Below, in pieces: positions 8,822-19,097 of a DNA stretch of 64,000 bases (its first letter is position 1; each line of letters begins with the position of its first letter). A program made the translations under genes and the position numbers. A model generated the notes under the pieces. The model was given only the letters and a program-made list of their open reading frames with translations, searched no databases and was not told the origin of the DNA. The DNA comes from JASHUC01 sp963849095 (GTDB lineage: Bacteria; Pseudomonadota; Gammaproteobacteria; Steroidobacterales; Steroidobacteraceae): NCBI GenBank assembly GCA_963849095.1, contig CAWKGA010000009.1, forward strand, positions 62,001 to 126,000, given 5' to 3'.

Positions 8822-9815
8822 ATGAGCGCGGACACCCTGCTGCGGACGGACTCGCCCTCACCGCCGGACGTGCAGCTGCGGCCCGATGGAACGCTACGGC
8901 ATCTGCTGACGCTCGAAACCCTTCCGCGCGCTGTCATCGAGCAGCTGCTCGAGCGCGCTCAGGCCTTCGTGCGCCCGCTCGGCGAGCCGACGCCCGCGAG
9001 CGCCGAGCTCGCGGGGTTTACCGTCGCCAACCTCTTCACGGAGCCCTCCACGCGCACACGGGTGTCCTTCGAGCTCGCCGCGAAGCGGCTCGGTGCCCAG
9101 GTCGTGAACCTCGAGGTGCAGCTCTCCTCGCGCGTCAAGGGCGAGAGCATGCTCGACACCATCTACACGCTCGAGGCGCTGTACGTCGATGTGTTCGTCG
9201 TCCGGGACGCCGAGGCAGGCGTTCCCGGCCTCGTCGCGGAGAATGTCGGTCCGCACGTGAGTGTGCTGTCCGGGGGCGAGGCGCATGTCGCGCATCCCAC
9301 GCAGGGCCTGCTCGACGCGCTCACCGTCCTGCAGCGCAAGCCGCGCTTCGGATCGCTCGCCATCTCGATCGTCGGAGACGTGCGGCATTCGCGGGTCGCG
9401 CGCTCCGCCTACCACGTCTTTCGCGCGCTCGGGGCCGGCGAGATCCGCATCGTCGCGCCGCCCGCCTACATGCCGGAAGCGTCGGAATTCACCGGGTGCG
9501 TGCGCCACACGACCCTCGCGAAGGGCCTCAAGGACGCGGACGTGATCATGATGCTGCGCATCCAGAAGGAGCGGATGACCCAGGCGTCGCTTCCCGACGC
9601 AGACCGGTACTTCGCGAAGTACGGCCTCACCCCCGAGCGGCTCGCGCTCGCGCGGCCCGACGCGATCGTCATGCATCCCCAGCCGATGAACCGCGGGATC
9701 GAGATCGCATCCGACGTGGCGGACGGGCCGCAGTCCGTCATCCGCGACCAGGTGCGCAACGGCGTTGCGGTGCGCATGGCGGTGCTGACGGCGGTGTGCG
9801 CGGGACGCCTGCGCT

Positions 9816-9829
<14 letters not shown>
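8822..9829 (+). CDS. pyrB: Aspartate carbamoyltransferase catalytic subunit
   Basis: The 335-residue product catalyses carbamoyl phosphate plus L-aspartate to N-carbamoyl-L-aspartate, the committed step of pyrimidine synthesis. The carbamoyl-phosphate loop FTEPSTRTRVSFE, the SSRVKGES loop, the HPTQGLLDALTV motif and VMHPQPMNRGIEI are all present. About 30 extra residues precede the usual start, as in the larger class-A enzymes of pseudomonads. In that class a pyrC-like gene normally follows; here none does, and the next gene is on the opposite strand and overlaps the pyrB stop by 14 nt. A partner pyrC or pyrI, if any, is outside the window. Confidence 0.96.
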
Positions 9830-10958
<1,129 letters not shown>

Positions 10959-10980
10959 GATGCCGCCCGCCTCAGATTCG

Positions 10981-12135
10981 TCAGATCGAGCGACCAGACT
11001 CTTCCTCGACGATCTGTAGCGCGCCGTCGTCGTCGACGCTCTTCAGCTCACGCTTGCTCTCGAGCTTGATGCGCAGGCGCAGCTCGTTCTTGGAATCGGC
11101 GTTGCGCAGCGCGTCCTCGTAGGAGATGAAGCCGGTCTCGTACAGCTCGTAGAGCGACTGGTCGAAGGTCTTCATCCCGAGCCGCGTCGAGCGCGCCATG
11201 ACCTCCTTGATCCTGGCGATCTCGCCCTTGAACACGAGGTCCTGGATGAGCGGCGAGTTGATCATGATCTCGGCCGCCGCGATGCGTCCCGCCCCGGACT
11301 CCCGCGGAATGAGCCGCTGCGAGATAAACGCGCGGATGTTGAGCGAGAGGTCCATCAGCAGCTGCTCGCGCCGCTCGTCCGGAAAGAGGTTGACGATGCG
11401 GTCGAGCGCCTGGTTGGCGCTGTTGCCGTGGAGCGTCGCGAGCACCAGGTGTCCCGTCTCGGAGAACTGGATGCCGTACTCCATCGTCTCGCGGTCGCGG
11501 ATCTCTCCGATGAGGATCACGTCCGGCGCCTGCCGAAGGGTGTTCTTGAGCCCCGAGAGCCAGGTCTCGGTGTCGACGCCCACCTCGCGGTGAGTGATCA
11601 CGCAGCCCTTGTGCTGGTGCACGTACTCGACGGGATCCTCGATCGTGACGATATGCCCGCGGGTCTTCTCGTTGCGGTAGCCGACCATCGAGGCGAGCGT
11701 CGTGGACTTGCCCGATCCGGTGGCGCCGACGACGATGACGAGGCCGCGCTTGGACAGCACGATCTCCTTCAAAATGGGCGGCAGGTCGAGCTCCTCGATC
11801 GTGGGGATCTTCGCGTTGATGAGCCGGACCACGCAGCCGGTGCAGCCTTGCTGCACGAACGCGCTCACCCGGAAGCGCCCGATGCCGGGCGGCGCGATCG
11901 CGAAGTTGCACTCCTTTGTGGCATCGAACTCCTTCGTCTGCCGGTCGTTCATGATCGCGCGGACGAGCGTGGCCGATTGCTCGGGCGTCAAGGCACGCTC
12001 GCTCTGCGGGCGGACCTCGCCGTCGAGCTTGATCGCCGGAGGAAACCCGGCGGTGATGAACAGGTCCGAGGCCTTCTTCTCGGTGACGCGTCGCAGCAAA
12101 TCCTGCATCAGCTTGATGGCTTGGTCACGATCCAT
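10981..12135 (-). CDS. pilU: PilU type IV pilus retraction ATPase
   Basis: The 384-residue product closely follows the layout of Pseudomonas PilU (about 382 residues). Motifs are KKASDLFITAGFPPAIKLDG, Walker A GATGSGKSTT, IVTIEDPVEYVH, Walker B DVILIGEIRDRETME, and NSPLIQDLVFKGEIARIKE where PilT has its AIRNLI loop. PilU assists PilT in pilus depolymerisation and surface motility at the inner-membrane platform. The C terminus has an acidic tail of about 20 residues (DDDGALQIVEEESG) not needed for the fold. It begins 18 nt after pilT and is followed by a second PilU-like gene. Confidence 0.93.
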   Translation of the reverse strand: MDRDQAIKLMQDLLRRVTEKKASDLFITAGFPPAIKLDGEVRPQSERALTPEQSATLVRAIMNDRQTKEFDATKECNFAIAPPGIGRFRVSAFVQQGCTGCVVRLINAKIPTIEELDLPPILKEIVLSKRGLVIVVGATGSGKSTTLASMVGYRNEKTRGHIVTIEDPVEYVHQHKGCVITHREVGVDTETWLSGLKNTLRQAPDVILIGEIRDRETMEYGIQFSETGHLVLATLHGNSANQALDRIVNLFPDERREQLLMDLSLNIRAFISQRLIPRESGAGRIAAAEIMINSPLIQDLVFKGEIARIKEVMARSTRLGMKTFDQSLYELYETGFISYEDALRNADSKNELRLRIKLESKRELKSVDDDGALQIVEEESGRSI

Positions 12136-12153
12136 GACAGTCTCCCCTCGCGA

Positions 12154-13194
12154 TCACACCGCATCCTTGTTCTGTGCCTTGAGCCGCGCCTCTTCCTTGC
12201 TGACGAGGCCCTTACTGATGAGATCCGACAGGCACTGGTCGAGGGTTTGCATGCCGCTCGCCTGGCCGGTCTGGATCGAGGAGTACATCTGCGCGATCTT
12301 GCCCTCGCGGATGAGGTTGCGGATCGCGGGCGTGCCGATCATGATCTCGTGCGCGGCGGCGCGCCCGCCGCCGATGCGCTTCAGGAGCGTCTGGGAGATT
12401 GCGGCGCGCAGGCTCTCGGAGAGCATCGAGCGCACCATCTCCTTCTCGGCCGCGGGGAACACATCGACCACTCGGTCGATGGTCTTGGCGGCGGAGCTCG
12501 TGTGCAGCGTACCGAATACCAGATGCCCGGTCTCCGCGGCCGTCAGGGCGAGCCGGATCGTCTCGAGGTCGCGCAGCTCCCCGACGAGGACCACGTCGGG
12601 ATCCTCGCGTAGCGCCGAGCGCAGCGCCTCGGAGAAGCCGAGCGTGTCCCGGTGCACCTCGCGCTGGTTGATGAGGCAGCGCTTCGACTCGTGCACGAAC
12701 TCGATCGGATCCTCGATGGTGATGATGTGGTCGGGCCGGTTGTCGTTGCAGTGGTTGATCATGGCCGCGAGCGTCGTCGACTTGCCCGATCCGGTCGGGC
12801 CCGTCACGAGCACCAGGCCGCGCGGCAGCATGCACAGGTCGCGGAAGATCTTCGGGGCCTGCAGGTCATCGAGGCTCAAGATGGCCGAGGGGATGTTGCG
12901 GAACACGGCGCCCGCGCCGCGGTTCTGGTTGAAGGCGTTGACGCGAAAGCGCGCGAGCTTCGGAATCTCGAAGGAGAAGTCGGTCTCGAAGAACTCCTCG
13001 TAAGCCTTCCGTTGCTTGTCGTTCATGATGTCGTAGACCATGCTGTGCACTTCCTTGTGCGTGAGCGGCGGCATGTTGATCCGCTTCATGTCGCCGTCCA
13101 CCCGGATCATCGGCGCCACGCCCGCGGAGAGATGCAGGTCGGACGCTTGGTTCTTGACGGCGAACGCGAGGAGTTGCGCGATGTCGACGGCCAT
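12154..13194 (-). CDS. pilT: PilT type IV pilus retraction ATPase
   Basis: The 346-residue product has canonical PilT length and hallmarks: NQASDLHLSAGVAPMIRVDG, Walker A GPTGSGKSTT, the Asp box IITIEDPIEFVH, Walker B DVVLVGELRDLETI, His box ETGHLVFGTLHTSS and the PilT-specific AIRNLIREGKI loop. The enzyme drives pilus retraction for twitching. It is first of three consecutive retraction ATPase genes. A TATACT -10-like element lies on the minus strand at 13243-13248, about 50 nt before the ATG. The divergent neighbour is yggS, as in most gammaproteobacteria. Confidence 0.96.
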   Translation of the reverse strand: MAVDIAQLLAFAVKNQASDLHLSAGVAPMIRVDGDMKRINMPPLTHKEVHSMVYDIMNDKQRKAYEEFFETDFSFEIPKLARFRVNAFNQNRGAGAVFRNIPSAILSLDDLQAPKIFRDLCMLPRGLVLVTGPTGSGKSTTLAAMINHCNDNRPDHIITIEDPIEFVHESKRCLINQREVHRDTLGFSEALRSALREDPDVVLVGELRDLETIRLALTAAETGHLVFGTLHTSSAAKTIDRVVDVFPAAEKEMVRSMLSESLRAAISQTLLKRIGGGRAAAHEIMIGTPAIRNLIREGKIAQMYSSIQTGQASGMQTLDQCLSDLISKGLVSKEEARLKAQNKDAV

Positions 13195-13270
13195 GGATGC
13201 TCGTGCCCAGGTTGCGGCGCGCCCGTGCGGCGTGAAGCATCGAGTATAGCGGAGGCATTCCCCACCCTAT

Positions 13271-13966
13271 ATGTTAATAGGTCCGCAGAATTTGGCTGAG
13301 AATCTCGGGAAAGTCCGCTCCCGCATCGCCGCCGCCGCCGCGCGGTGCGGCCGAAATGCGCACTCGGTCACAATCGTCGCCGCGAGCAAATCCCAGCCCC
13401 TGGCGGTCATCGAGGCCGCCGCCCGCGCGGGGCTCGAGCATTTCGGGGAGAGCTACCTCAAGGAGGCGCTCGAGAAGATCGGGACCCGGCCGGCGACCCC
13501 CCTCACCTGGCACTTCATCGGCCGCCTCCAGGCCAACAAGACCGGCCCCGTCGCCGAGAGCTTCTCCTGGGTGCACAGCGTGGACCGCCTGCGGGTCGCG
13601 CAGCGCCTGTCGGCCCAGCGGCCGTATCACGCCCCGCCGCTCAACGTGTGTATCCAGGTGAGCCTGGCCGCCGAGCCGGACAAGGCCGGCGCCGCACCCG
13701 CCGACGTGCGCGCACTCGCGGCAGCCGTCGCCGAGCTGCCGCGCCTGAAACTCCGCGGCCTCATGTGCCTGCCGCCTGAGGAGCGGCTGCCCGAGAGGCA
13801 ACGGTTCTGGTTCGCCGAGCTGCGGGGGATATTTGAAGCGCTCAACGCCGAGGGCGCGGGGCTCGACACTCTCTCCATGGGAATGAGCGCGGATCTCGAG
13901 GCGGCCGTGCTCGAGGGGGCGACCCTCGTGCGCGTCGGCACAGCGCTATTCGGTCCGCGCCCTTGA
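13271..13966 (+). CDS. yggS: YggS/PLPBP family pyridoxal phosphate homeostasis protein
   Basis: The 231-residue product is a fold-III PLP-binding protein without known catalytic activity that buffers PLP and affects amino-acid metabolism. The PLP lysine is Lys40 in TIVAASKSQPL, followed by FGESYLKEALEKI, WHFIGRLQANK, and the phosphate-binding end LSMGMSADLEAAV plus VRVGTALFG. Length is normal. It is divergent from pilT and upstream of proC and yggT, the conserved gammaproteobacterial order. A GGAGG at 13251-13255 is 15 nt before the ATG, rather far for a ribosome binding site. Confidence 0.95.
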   Translation: MLIGPQNLAENLGKVRSRIAAAAARCGRNAHSVTIVAASKSQPLAVIEAAARAGLEHFGESYLKEALEKIGTRPATPLTWHFIGRLQANKTGPVAESFSWVHSVDRLRVAQRLSAQRPYHAPPLNVCIQVSLAAEPDKAGAAPADVRALAAAVAELPRLKLRGLMCLPPEERLPERQRFWFAELRGIFEALNAEGAGLDTLSMGMSADLEAAVLEGATLVRVGTALFGPRP

Positions 13967-14003
13967 GGCGTAAGGCGGGCGACACCGGCGCGCGCCGACC
14001 GGA

Positions 14004-14009
14004 TACAAT
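14004..14009 (+). promoter_or_regulatory. -10-like element TACAAT for proC (possible leaderless start)
   Basis: TACAAT ends 6 nt before the GTG start of proC. No Shine-Dalgarno sequence separates the two. If functional, the transcript would begin at or beside the start codon. Confidence 0.42.
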
Positions 14010-14015
14010 TCGGCC

Positions 14016-14846
14016 GTGAGTTCCTACAAAGTTGCATTCATCGGCGGCGGAAACATGGGCCGGGCGCTGATCGGCGGCCTCGTGCGGCGCGGAACGCCTC
14101 CGCAGGCCATCCGCGTGGGTGAGCCGGGTGAGGCCGTGCGCCGCGCGCTCGAACGCGATTTCGGCTGCCTCGTGGCGGCGGACAACGACACCCCGGTGAG
14201 GGGCGCCGACGCGGTCGTCATCGCCGTGAAGCCGCAAGAAGCCGCCCGGGTCGTGAAGGCCCTCGGGCCGCGGCTGCGGGAGCAGCGTTCTCTCGTCCTT
14301 TCCGTCGCCGCGGGGATCGAGATCCGCTCGCTGGAGTCGTGGTGCGGAGAGGGGGTGCCGGTCGTGCGCGCCATGCCGAATCGTCCCGCGCTGGTCGGCG
14401 CCGGGGCGACGGGCCTCTACGCTTCTGCGCGAGCGGATGCGGCCGCCCGCTCGCTGGCCGAGGACATCATGCGGTCGGTCGGCGCGGTGGTATGGCTGAA
14501 CGCCGAGAAGGACCTCGATGTCGTCACCGCGCTTTCGGGCAGCGGGCCGGCCTATTGCTTCCTGCTCGCCGAGCTGATGATGCAAGCGGCGGTGAATCTC
14601 GGCCTCGAGCCCCAGGCGGCCCGGACTCTCGCAGTGGAAACGCTCCACGGCGCCGGCGTTCTCGCCCACTCGGGCGGCGACCTCGCTCGCCTGCGCGAGG
14701 AAGTCACCTCCAAGGGCGGCACCACCGAGGCGGCGCTGCGGGTGCTCGCGGAGGAGCCGGGCCTCGCAAGCCTCGTGCAGCGCGCGATCGATGCCGCGGC
14801 GCAGCGCAGCCGGGAGCTCGCCCGGCAGTTCGGAGCCGGCGAGTGA
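14016..14846 (+). CDS. proC: Pyrroline-5-carboxylate reductase
   Basis: The 276-residue product reduces 1-pyrroline-5-carboxylate to L-proline with NAD(P)H, the last step of proline synthesis. The Rossmann start is VAFIGGGNMGRALIGG, followed by VIAVKPQ, VRAMPNRPALVGAGATG, and the C-terminal dimerisation block ALSGSGPAYCFLLAELM with TSKGGTTEAAL. The length matches E. coli ProC (269). The start is GTG, placed immediately after a TACAAT element, with no Shine-Dalgarno. It lies 49 nt after yggS and about 70 nt before yggT. Confidence 0.96.
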   Translation: MSSYKVAFIGGGNMGRALIGGLVRRGTPPQAIRVGEPGEAVRRALERDFGCLVAADNDTPVRGADAVVIAVKPQEAARVVKALGPRLREQRSLVLSVAAGIEIRSLESWCGEGVPVVRAMPNRPALVGAGATGLYASARADAAARSLAEDIMRSVGAVVWLNAEKDLDVVTALSGSGPAYCFLLAELMMQAAVNLGLEPQAARTLAVETLHGAGVLAHSGGDLARLREEVTSKGGTTEAALRVLAEEPGLASLVQRAIDAAAQRSRELARQFGAGE

Positions 14847-14916
14847 TCTCGCGAGCCCCCTCGCGGCGTCCCGCCTCCTCGACGGCCTGCGTGCCGGCCA
14901 CCCGGAAGTCCGCGGC

Positions 14917-15447
14917 ATGAACGCCATCATCTACATCGTGGACACGCTGCTCAGCCTGGCGCTGTTCACGGCGCTGCTGCGCCTGTTCCTGCAGTGGTCG
15001 CGCGCGGACTTCCGCAATCCGATCAGCCAGACGGTCGTGCGCTTCACCAACCCGCTGGTGATGCCGCTGCGCCGCATTCTGCCTCCCGTGCGCAAGATCG
15101 ACACGGCCTCGGTCGTGACGGTAGTGATCATCGCGATCGTGAGACTGGCGATCCTCTACGCACTGCATGGCTCTGAGATGCCCCCCGCAGCCGTTTGGGT
15201 ACGCGACGCGGCGGTCGAGATCGCGCGCTACACGCTGTGGACGTATTTCTGCGCGATCTTCCTGTACGCCGTCCTCTCGCTCATCGCGCCGGGCGATTAC
15301 TCGCCGGTGCAGTCGCTGCTCACGAGCCTGTGCGAGCCGGTCTTGCGTCCATTCCGCAGGCTGATCAAGCCGGTCGGGGGCCTCGACCTCTCGCCGCTCT
15401 GGGCCGGAATCGCGATCCAGGCGCTGCTGATCCTGCTGCCCGCATAA
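14917..15447 (+). CDS. yggT: YggT family integral membrane protein
   Basis: The 176-residue product has two copies of the YGGT domain, each with a pair of transmembrane helices: MNAIIYIVDTLLSLALFTAL with LFLQWSRADFRNPISQ, and later YTLWTYFCAIFLYAVLSLIA with LCEPVLRPFRRLI. The function is not established; the family has been tied to osmotic tolerance and, in other lineages, to cell-envelope roles. The open frame extends upstream to 14791 inside proC, but the hydrophobic N terminus of the family begins at the ATG at 14917. It continues the yggS-proC-yggT order. Confidence 0.92.
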   Translation: MNAIIYIVDTLLSLALFTALLRLFLQWSRADFRNPISQTVVRFTNPLVMPLRRILPPVRKIDTASVVTVVIIAIVRLAILYALHGSEMPPAAVWVRDAAVEIARYTLWTYFCAIFLYAVLSLIAPGDYSPVQSLLTSLCEPVLRPFRRLIKPVGGLDLSPLWAGIAIQALLILLPA

Positions 15448-15691
15448 CCATTCTAGAAACAGGCACTTGAACCGCGGCCGCTGCGCCGCGCCCAGCGCGG
15501 ATCGCACTTCGCGTTGCGCACGCTGCGCGCGGCTCTCGGGCGCGGGCCTGTGCCGTCCGCGCATTCAGCCGCGAGCTTCTCGACGCTCCGCACCTCTCGA
15601 TCGGCGCTCGCGCATCGCCCAGCCGCGGGGCGCCGGCCGGCAAACCCTGGAAATAAAGGCATTTCAGGCGGTCGCGCGCGCGAGAAATCGC
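15448..15691. other. Non-coding stretch between yggT and the HU-like gene
   Basis: These bases hold no open frame with a recognisable protein. The segment is GC-rich with many short CG-type repeats and no U-tract terminator that I can identify. It leads into the promoter of the HU-like gene. Confidence 0.5.
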
Positions 15692-15719
15692 TTGCTAATG
15701 CGTGCCCATGTGCTATTTT
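15692..15719 (+). promoter_or_regulatory. Sigma70-like promoter of the HU-like gene
   Basis: TTGCTA at 15692-15697 and TATTTT at 15714-15719 are separated by 16 nt. They precede the HU-like ATG by about 75 nt in an AT-richer patch. A strong GAGGAG ribosome binding site lies at 15779-15784. Confidence 0.5.
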
Positions 15720-15793
15720 TCGCGGCGATTCGTTCTGCGCGGTGCGTTCCGCGCTCGACTCATACACGCATAACATTCGAGGAGTATCGAAAC

Positions 15794-16105
15794 ATGGCGA
15801 AAAAGGGTGGCGCACCGACCAAGTCGGAAATCCTGACTCACATCTCGAAGGACACCGGGTTGTCGCGCAAGCAAATCAGCGGAGTCTTCGATTCGATGAA
15901 CGGTGTGATCAAGAAGAGCCTGCGCGGCAGCGGCCTGTTCACGTTGCCCGGCCTGTTGAAGTTGAAGGTCGTCAAGAAGCCCGCCACGAAGGCGCGCGAG
16001 GGCATCAATCCGTTCACCGGGGAGAAGATGACGTTCAAGGCCAAGCCGGCGAGCAAGAAAGTGCGCGCCGTGCCCCTGAAGAGCCTGAAGGGCATGGTCA
16101 ACTAG
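15794..16105 (+). CDS. HU-like DNA-binding protein
   Basis: The 103-residue product is a small basic protein of the HU/IHF family that would bind DNA as a dimer in the nucleoid. The helical part SEILTHISKDTGLSRKQISG is followed by the beta-arm region with LFTLPGLLKLKVVKKPATK and NPFTGEKMTFKAKPASKKV, a variant of the usual GRNPxTG arm motif. About eight residues precede the first helix, and the C terminus is a short basic tail. The ATG has GAGGAG 9 nt upstream and a good promoter, so expression is probably high. It is not hupA or hupB by sequence; the arm resembles the HU variants seen in several environmental bacteria. Confidence 0.9.
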   Translation: MAKKGGAPTKSEILTHISKDTGLSRKQISGVFDSMNGVIKKSLRGSGLFTLPGLLKLKVVKKPATKAREGINPFTGEKMTFKAKPASKKVRAVPLKSLKGMVN

Positions 16106-16121
16106 TCGCGCGGTACGGGAT

Positions 16122-16790
16122 TCAGGAGGGTGGAGCGCGTTGCGCTCCACCCTCTTCCGCGAACTTCACGACGGCCTCGCGCAGCTCGGGCAGGCGTCCG
16201 TGGAAGAAATGCCCCGCCTCCCGCAGCACGTGCACTTTCGGAGGCGGGGTCTGTCTGGACGCCCACTCGAGCACCGCGCGGGCGTCGATCACCTCGTCGG
16301 CGTCGCCCTGGATCAGTAGCCACGGACACAGGGGCATGGCCTGCCCTGTTGCAACGCGCCCGACAGCGGGCGCAACCGTAACCAGCCGCTGCGCTCCCGC
16401 CTGCACCGCGGCCCTGATCGCGACGACCGCGCCGAACGAGAACCCGAGCAGCCACGGCGCCTTGCCCGGCCACCTTGTCCGCCCGAACGCCACGGCGGCC
16501 AGCGCGTCGTCCGTCTCGCCGATTCCGTCCGCGAACTGTCCCCCACTCGCACCCACGCCGCGAAAATTGAAGCGGAGCGTCGGCATTCCCACATCGTGGA
16601 GGGCGCGCGCGAGCGTATGCACGACCTTGTTGTCGAGCGTGCCGCCATGAAGCGGGTGGGGATGGCAGACCACGCCGAAACCGCCCATGGCCGGGCGTTC
16701 GCTGCTTCGCAGCTCACCCTCGACCAGGGCCTCCAGAGCGCCAGCGGGTCCCGCGATGAACAATCTCTCCGGACGTGGCGGACGCGGCAT
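16122..16790 (-). CDS. Alpha/beta hydrolase of the YpfH/dienelactone-like small hydrolase type
   Basis: The 222-residue product is a cytoplasmic alpha/beta hydrolase. It shows VVCHPHPLHGGTLDNKVVHT near residue 41, RFNFRGVGASGGQFADG (oxyanion region), the nucleophile elbow GFSFGAVVA (G-F-S-F-G), LLIQGDADEVIDA with the acid, and the catalytic His in EAGHFFHGRL. This pattern is seen in proteins annotated as COG2945 predicted hydrolases. The substrate is unknown. The frame is open far upstream (to 17876) but that part is antiparallel-free overlap with htpG in another frame and shows no protein signature; the start at 16790 gives a normal N terminus. The last codons form the hairpin at 16126-16154. 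Confidence 0.85.
   Translation of the reverse strand: MPRPPRPERLFIAGPAGALEALVEGELRSSERPAMGGFGVVCHPHPLHGGTLDNKVVHTLARALHDVGMPTLRFNFRGVGASGGQFADGIGETDDALAAVAFGRTRWPGKAPWLLGFSFGAVVAIRAAVQAGAQRLVTVAPAVGRVATGQAMPLCPWLLIQGDADEVIDARAVLEWASRQTPPPKVHVLREAGHFFHGRLPELREAVVKFAEEGGAQRAPPS
16126..16154. terminator. Perfect 13-bp hairpin between convergent HU-like and hydrolase genes
   Basis: GAGGGTGGAGCGC at 16126-16138 is the exact reverse complement of 16142-16154, with a GTT loop. It lies 20 nt after the HU-like stop and inside the last codons of the opposing hydrolase gene. There is only a short TT after the stem, so it may act as a weak or bidirectional terminator or as an mRNA 3'-end stabiliser. Confidence 0.6.
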
Positions 16791-16807
16791 GTGCCGAGGC
16801 GCGGCGA

Positions 16808-18745
16808 TCACGCCGCCGAGGGATGATCCACCCGGCTGCCGGGGCCCCCGGAGCCTCCGGCGAGCTTCACCAGCAATCGATTGAGACGCTGCACATACTC
16901 CGCGGGGTTGCCGAGCTGGCCGCCTTCGGCGAGCGCCGCCTGATCGTAGAGCAGCAACGCGAGCTCGCTGAACTCGCCTGCCTCGCCCACGGAATCGAGG
17001 TACTTGACGATCGGATGGCCGACATTGAGCTCGAGCAGTGGCTTCACGGCCGGCGCCTTCTGCCCCGACGCTTGCAAGATGCGCCGCATGTTGGCACCGA
17101 GATCGTGCTCCCCGAGCACCAGGCAGGCGGGAGACTCGGTGAGCCTCGCTGTGATCTTCACTTCCGTCACGCGGTCGCCGAGCGCGTCCTTCACGCGCTT
17201 CAGGAGCGCCTTGCTCTCTTTCAGCTCGCCGTCCGCGGTCTTCCGGTCGGATTCGGTCTCGAGGCCGCCGAGCTCCAGATCGCCGCGTGCGGCATCCTTG
17301 AAGCGCTTGCCCTCGAACGCCTCGACCTGCCTCATGACCCACTCGTCGATGCGGTCCGCGAGCAGCAGCACCTCGATGCCGCGCTCCTTCAGCTTCTCGA
17401 TGTAGGGACTGGCCCGCGCCGCCTCGATGCTGTCGGCAATGACGAAGTAGATGCGCTCCTGGCCGGGCTTCAAGCGCTCGAGGTACTGCTGTAGGCTCAC
17501 CTTCGGCTCGCTGTCCGCCTCGTGGGTACTCGCGAACCGCAGCAGCGGCAGGATCTTGTCCCGGTTCGCCACGTCCTCCGCGAGGCCCTCCTTCAGCACC
17601 GCGCCGAACTCGTGCCAGAACGTGCCGTAGTCCTCGGGCTTCTCGGTCGCGAGCCGCGCGAGCGTGTCGAGCACGCGCCGGGTGAGCCCGCTCTTGATCG
17701 CGTCCACCTCCGGGTCCTGCTGGAGCAGCTCGCGCGAGACATTGAGCGGCAGGTCGCCCGAGTCGATGACTCCCTTGACGAAGCGCAGGTACAGCGGCAG
17801 GAACTGCTCGGCCTCGTCCAGGATGAAGACCCGCTTGACGTATAGCTTCAACCCGTGCGCGGCATCCCGCTGCCACAGCTCGAACGGGGCATGCCGGGGA
17901 ATGTAGAGGAGGCTCGTGTACTCCCGCTTGCCCTCCACGCGATTGTGGCTCCAGGCGAGCGGATCGGAGTAATCGTGGGCGACGTGCTGGTAGAACTCCT
18001 TGTACTCATCGTCGCCGATCTCGGTCCTCGGCCGCGTCCAGAGCGCCTTCGCCTGGTTGACGGCTGCATATTCCCCCGGCTTCTTGCCGTCCTTTCCCGG
18101 CTCCTCGCGCATCATCACCGGAAAGCTCAGGTGGTCGGAATAGCGCTGGATGAGCGTCCGCAGGCGGTCGGGATCGGCGAACTCGCGGGCGTCGGGCTTC
18201 AGGTGCAGCACGACGCTCGTGCCGCGCTCCTCCCGCGTGAGGCTCTCGACCGTGAACTCCCCCTCCGCGCTCGACTCCCAGCGGACCCCCTGCTCCGGGG
18301 GCACGCCCGCCTTGCGCGTGAGGACCTCGACGCGGTCCGCGACGATGAAGGCGGAGTAGAAGCCGACACCGAACTGGCCGATCAGCTGGGAGTCCTTCTG
18401 CTGGTCGCCGGAGAGGGACTTCACGAACTCCGCCGTGCCTGACTTGGCGATGGTGCCGAGGTGGGCTACCGCCTCTTCCCGGGTCATGCCGATGCCGTTG
18501 TCCCGGATGGTGAGGGTGCCCGCGGCGGCATCGCAGTCGATCCAGATCTTCAAGTCGGAGTCCGGCGCGGTGAGCTGCGGCTCCGCAATCGCCTGGAAGC
18601 GCAGCCGGTCGTTCGCGTCGGAGGCGTTCGAGATCAGCTCGCGGAGGAAGATTTCCCTGTGGCTGTACAGGGAATGGATCATCAGCTTCAGGAGCTGGCG
18701 AACCTCGGCCTGGAAGCCGAGCGTCTGCTTGGTGCTCTCGGACAT
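16808..18745 (-). CDS. htpG: HtpG molecular chaperone (bacterial Hsp90)
   Basis: The 645-residue product is the ATP-dependent Hsp90 chaperone; E. coli HtpG has 624 residues. The N-terminal ATPase domain carries ETLGFQAEV-like sequence (here QTLGFQAEVRQLLKLMIHSL), ELISNASDANDRLRF, IRDNGIGMTREE and QFGVGFYSAFIVAD. The middle domain has the catalytic region around LYVKRVFILDE and LNVSRELLQQDPEVDAI, and the C-terminal dimerisation domain ends near residue 640. The start at 18745 has GAGGAG about 7 nt upstream; the open frame reaches 18835 but the extension lacks family similarity. The hydrolase gene follows 17 nt downstream. Confidence 0.97.
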   Translation of the reverse strand: MSESTKQTLGFQAEVRQLLKLMIHSLYSHREIFLRELISNASDANDRLRFQAIAEPQLTAPDSDLKIWIDCDAAAGTLTIRDNGIGMTREEAVAHLGTIAKSGTAEFVKSLSGDQQKDSQLIGQFGVGFYSAFIVADRVEVLTRKAGVPPEQGVRWESSAEGEFTVESLTREERGTSVVLHLKPDAREFADPDRLRTLIQRYSDHLSFPVMMREEPGKDGKKPGEYAAVNQAKALWTRPRTEIGDDEYKEFYQHVAHDYSDPLAWSHNRVEGKREYTSLLYIPRHAPFELWQRDAAHGLKLYVKRVFILDEAEQFLPLYLRFVKGVIDSGDLPLNVSRELLQQDPEVDAIKSGLTRRVLDTLARLATEKPEDYGTFWHEFGAVLKEGLAEDVANRDKILPLLRFASTHEADSEPKVSLQQYLERLKPGQERIYFVIADSIEAARASPYIEKLKERGIEVLLLADRIDEWVMRQVEAFEGKRFKDAARGDLELGGLETESDRKTADGELKESKALLKRVKDALGDRVTEVKITARLTESPACLVLGEHDLGANMRRILQASGQKAPAVKPLLELNVGHPIVKYLDSVGEAGEFSELALLLYDQAALAEGGQLGNPAEYVQRLNRLLVKLAGGSGGPGSRVDHPSAA

Positions 18746-18887
18746 GCGCGCTCCTCGCCGAACCGCGGCGGCAAGCGCGATGTGGGGAACCGGCGGAGGT
18801 TTTTCAAGGCGGACGCGCCGGACCCGGTGGGTCACGGGCCTCGTCGGGGAAGCGGACGTTGTCGGGTAAACGCGCGTCGCGAGCGGG

Positions 18888-19097
18888 TCAGGAGATCCAC
18901 GGCGCCCGGAGCAGGCCGCCGATCAGCGCTGCGTGGGCATGCCACTGCAGGCCGAGCAGCCCCGCACCCAGGGCCGAGGCCGCTGCGGCGATGGGCATGG
19001 CAAGACCCGTGACCTCGTCGGCAGCCGACACGGCGAGGTGCCGGCAAGCGTGCACGAGATCGTCGAGCTCATCCCACAACAGAAGCAAGCGTTCCAC
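18888..19097 (-). CDS. Small membrane protein of unknown function
   Basis: The 69-residue frame begins MERLLLLWDELDDLVHACR, then has a hydrophobic segment of about 30 residues (GLAMPIAAAASALGAGLLGL) that could span the membrane once or twice. I do not recognise a family. It lies between htpG and the divergent ParA-like gene. Amino-acid composition and position are consistent with a real gene, but the frame is short. Confidence 0.5.
   Translation of the reverse strand: MERLLLLWDELDDLVHACRHLAVSAADEVTGLAMPIAAAASALGAGLLGLQWHAHAALIGGLLRAPWIS

Noticed and set aside
16791..17876. Upstream extension of the alpha/beta hydrolase frame
   Set aside because: It runs inside htpG on the same strand in another frame; the translation is Arg/Gly-rich low complexity, and the hydrolase N terminus is complete from 16790.
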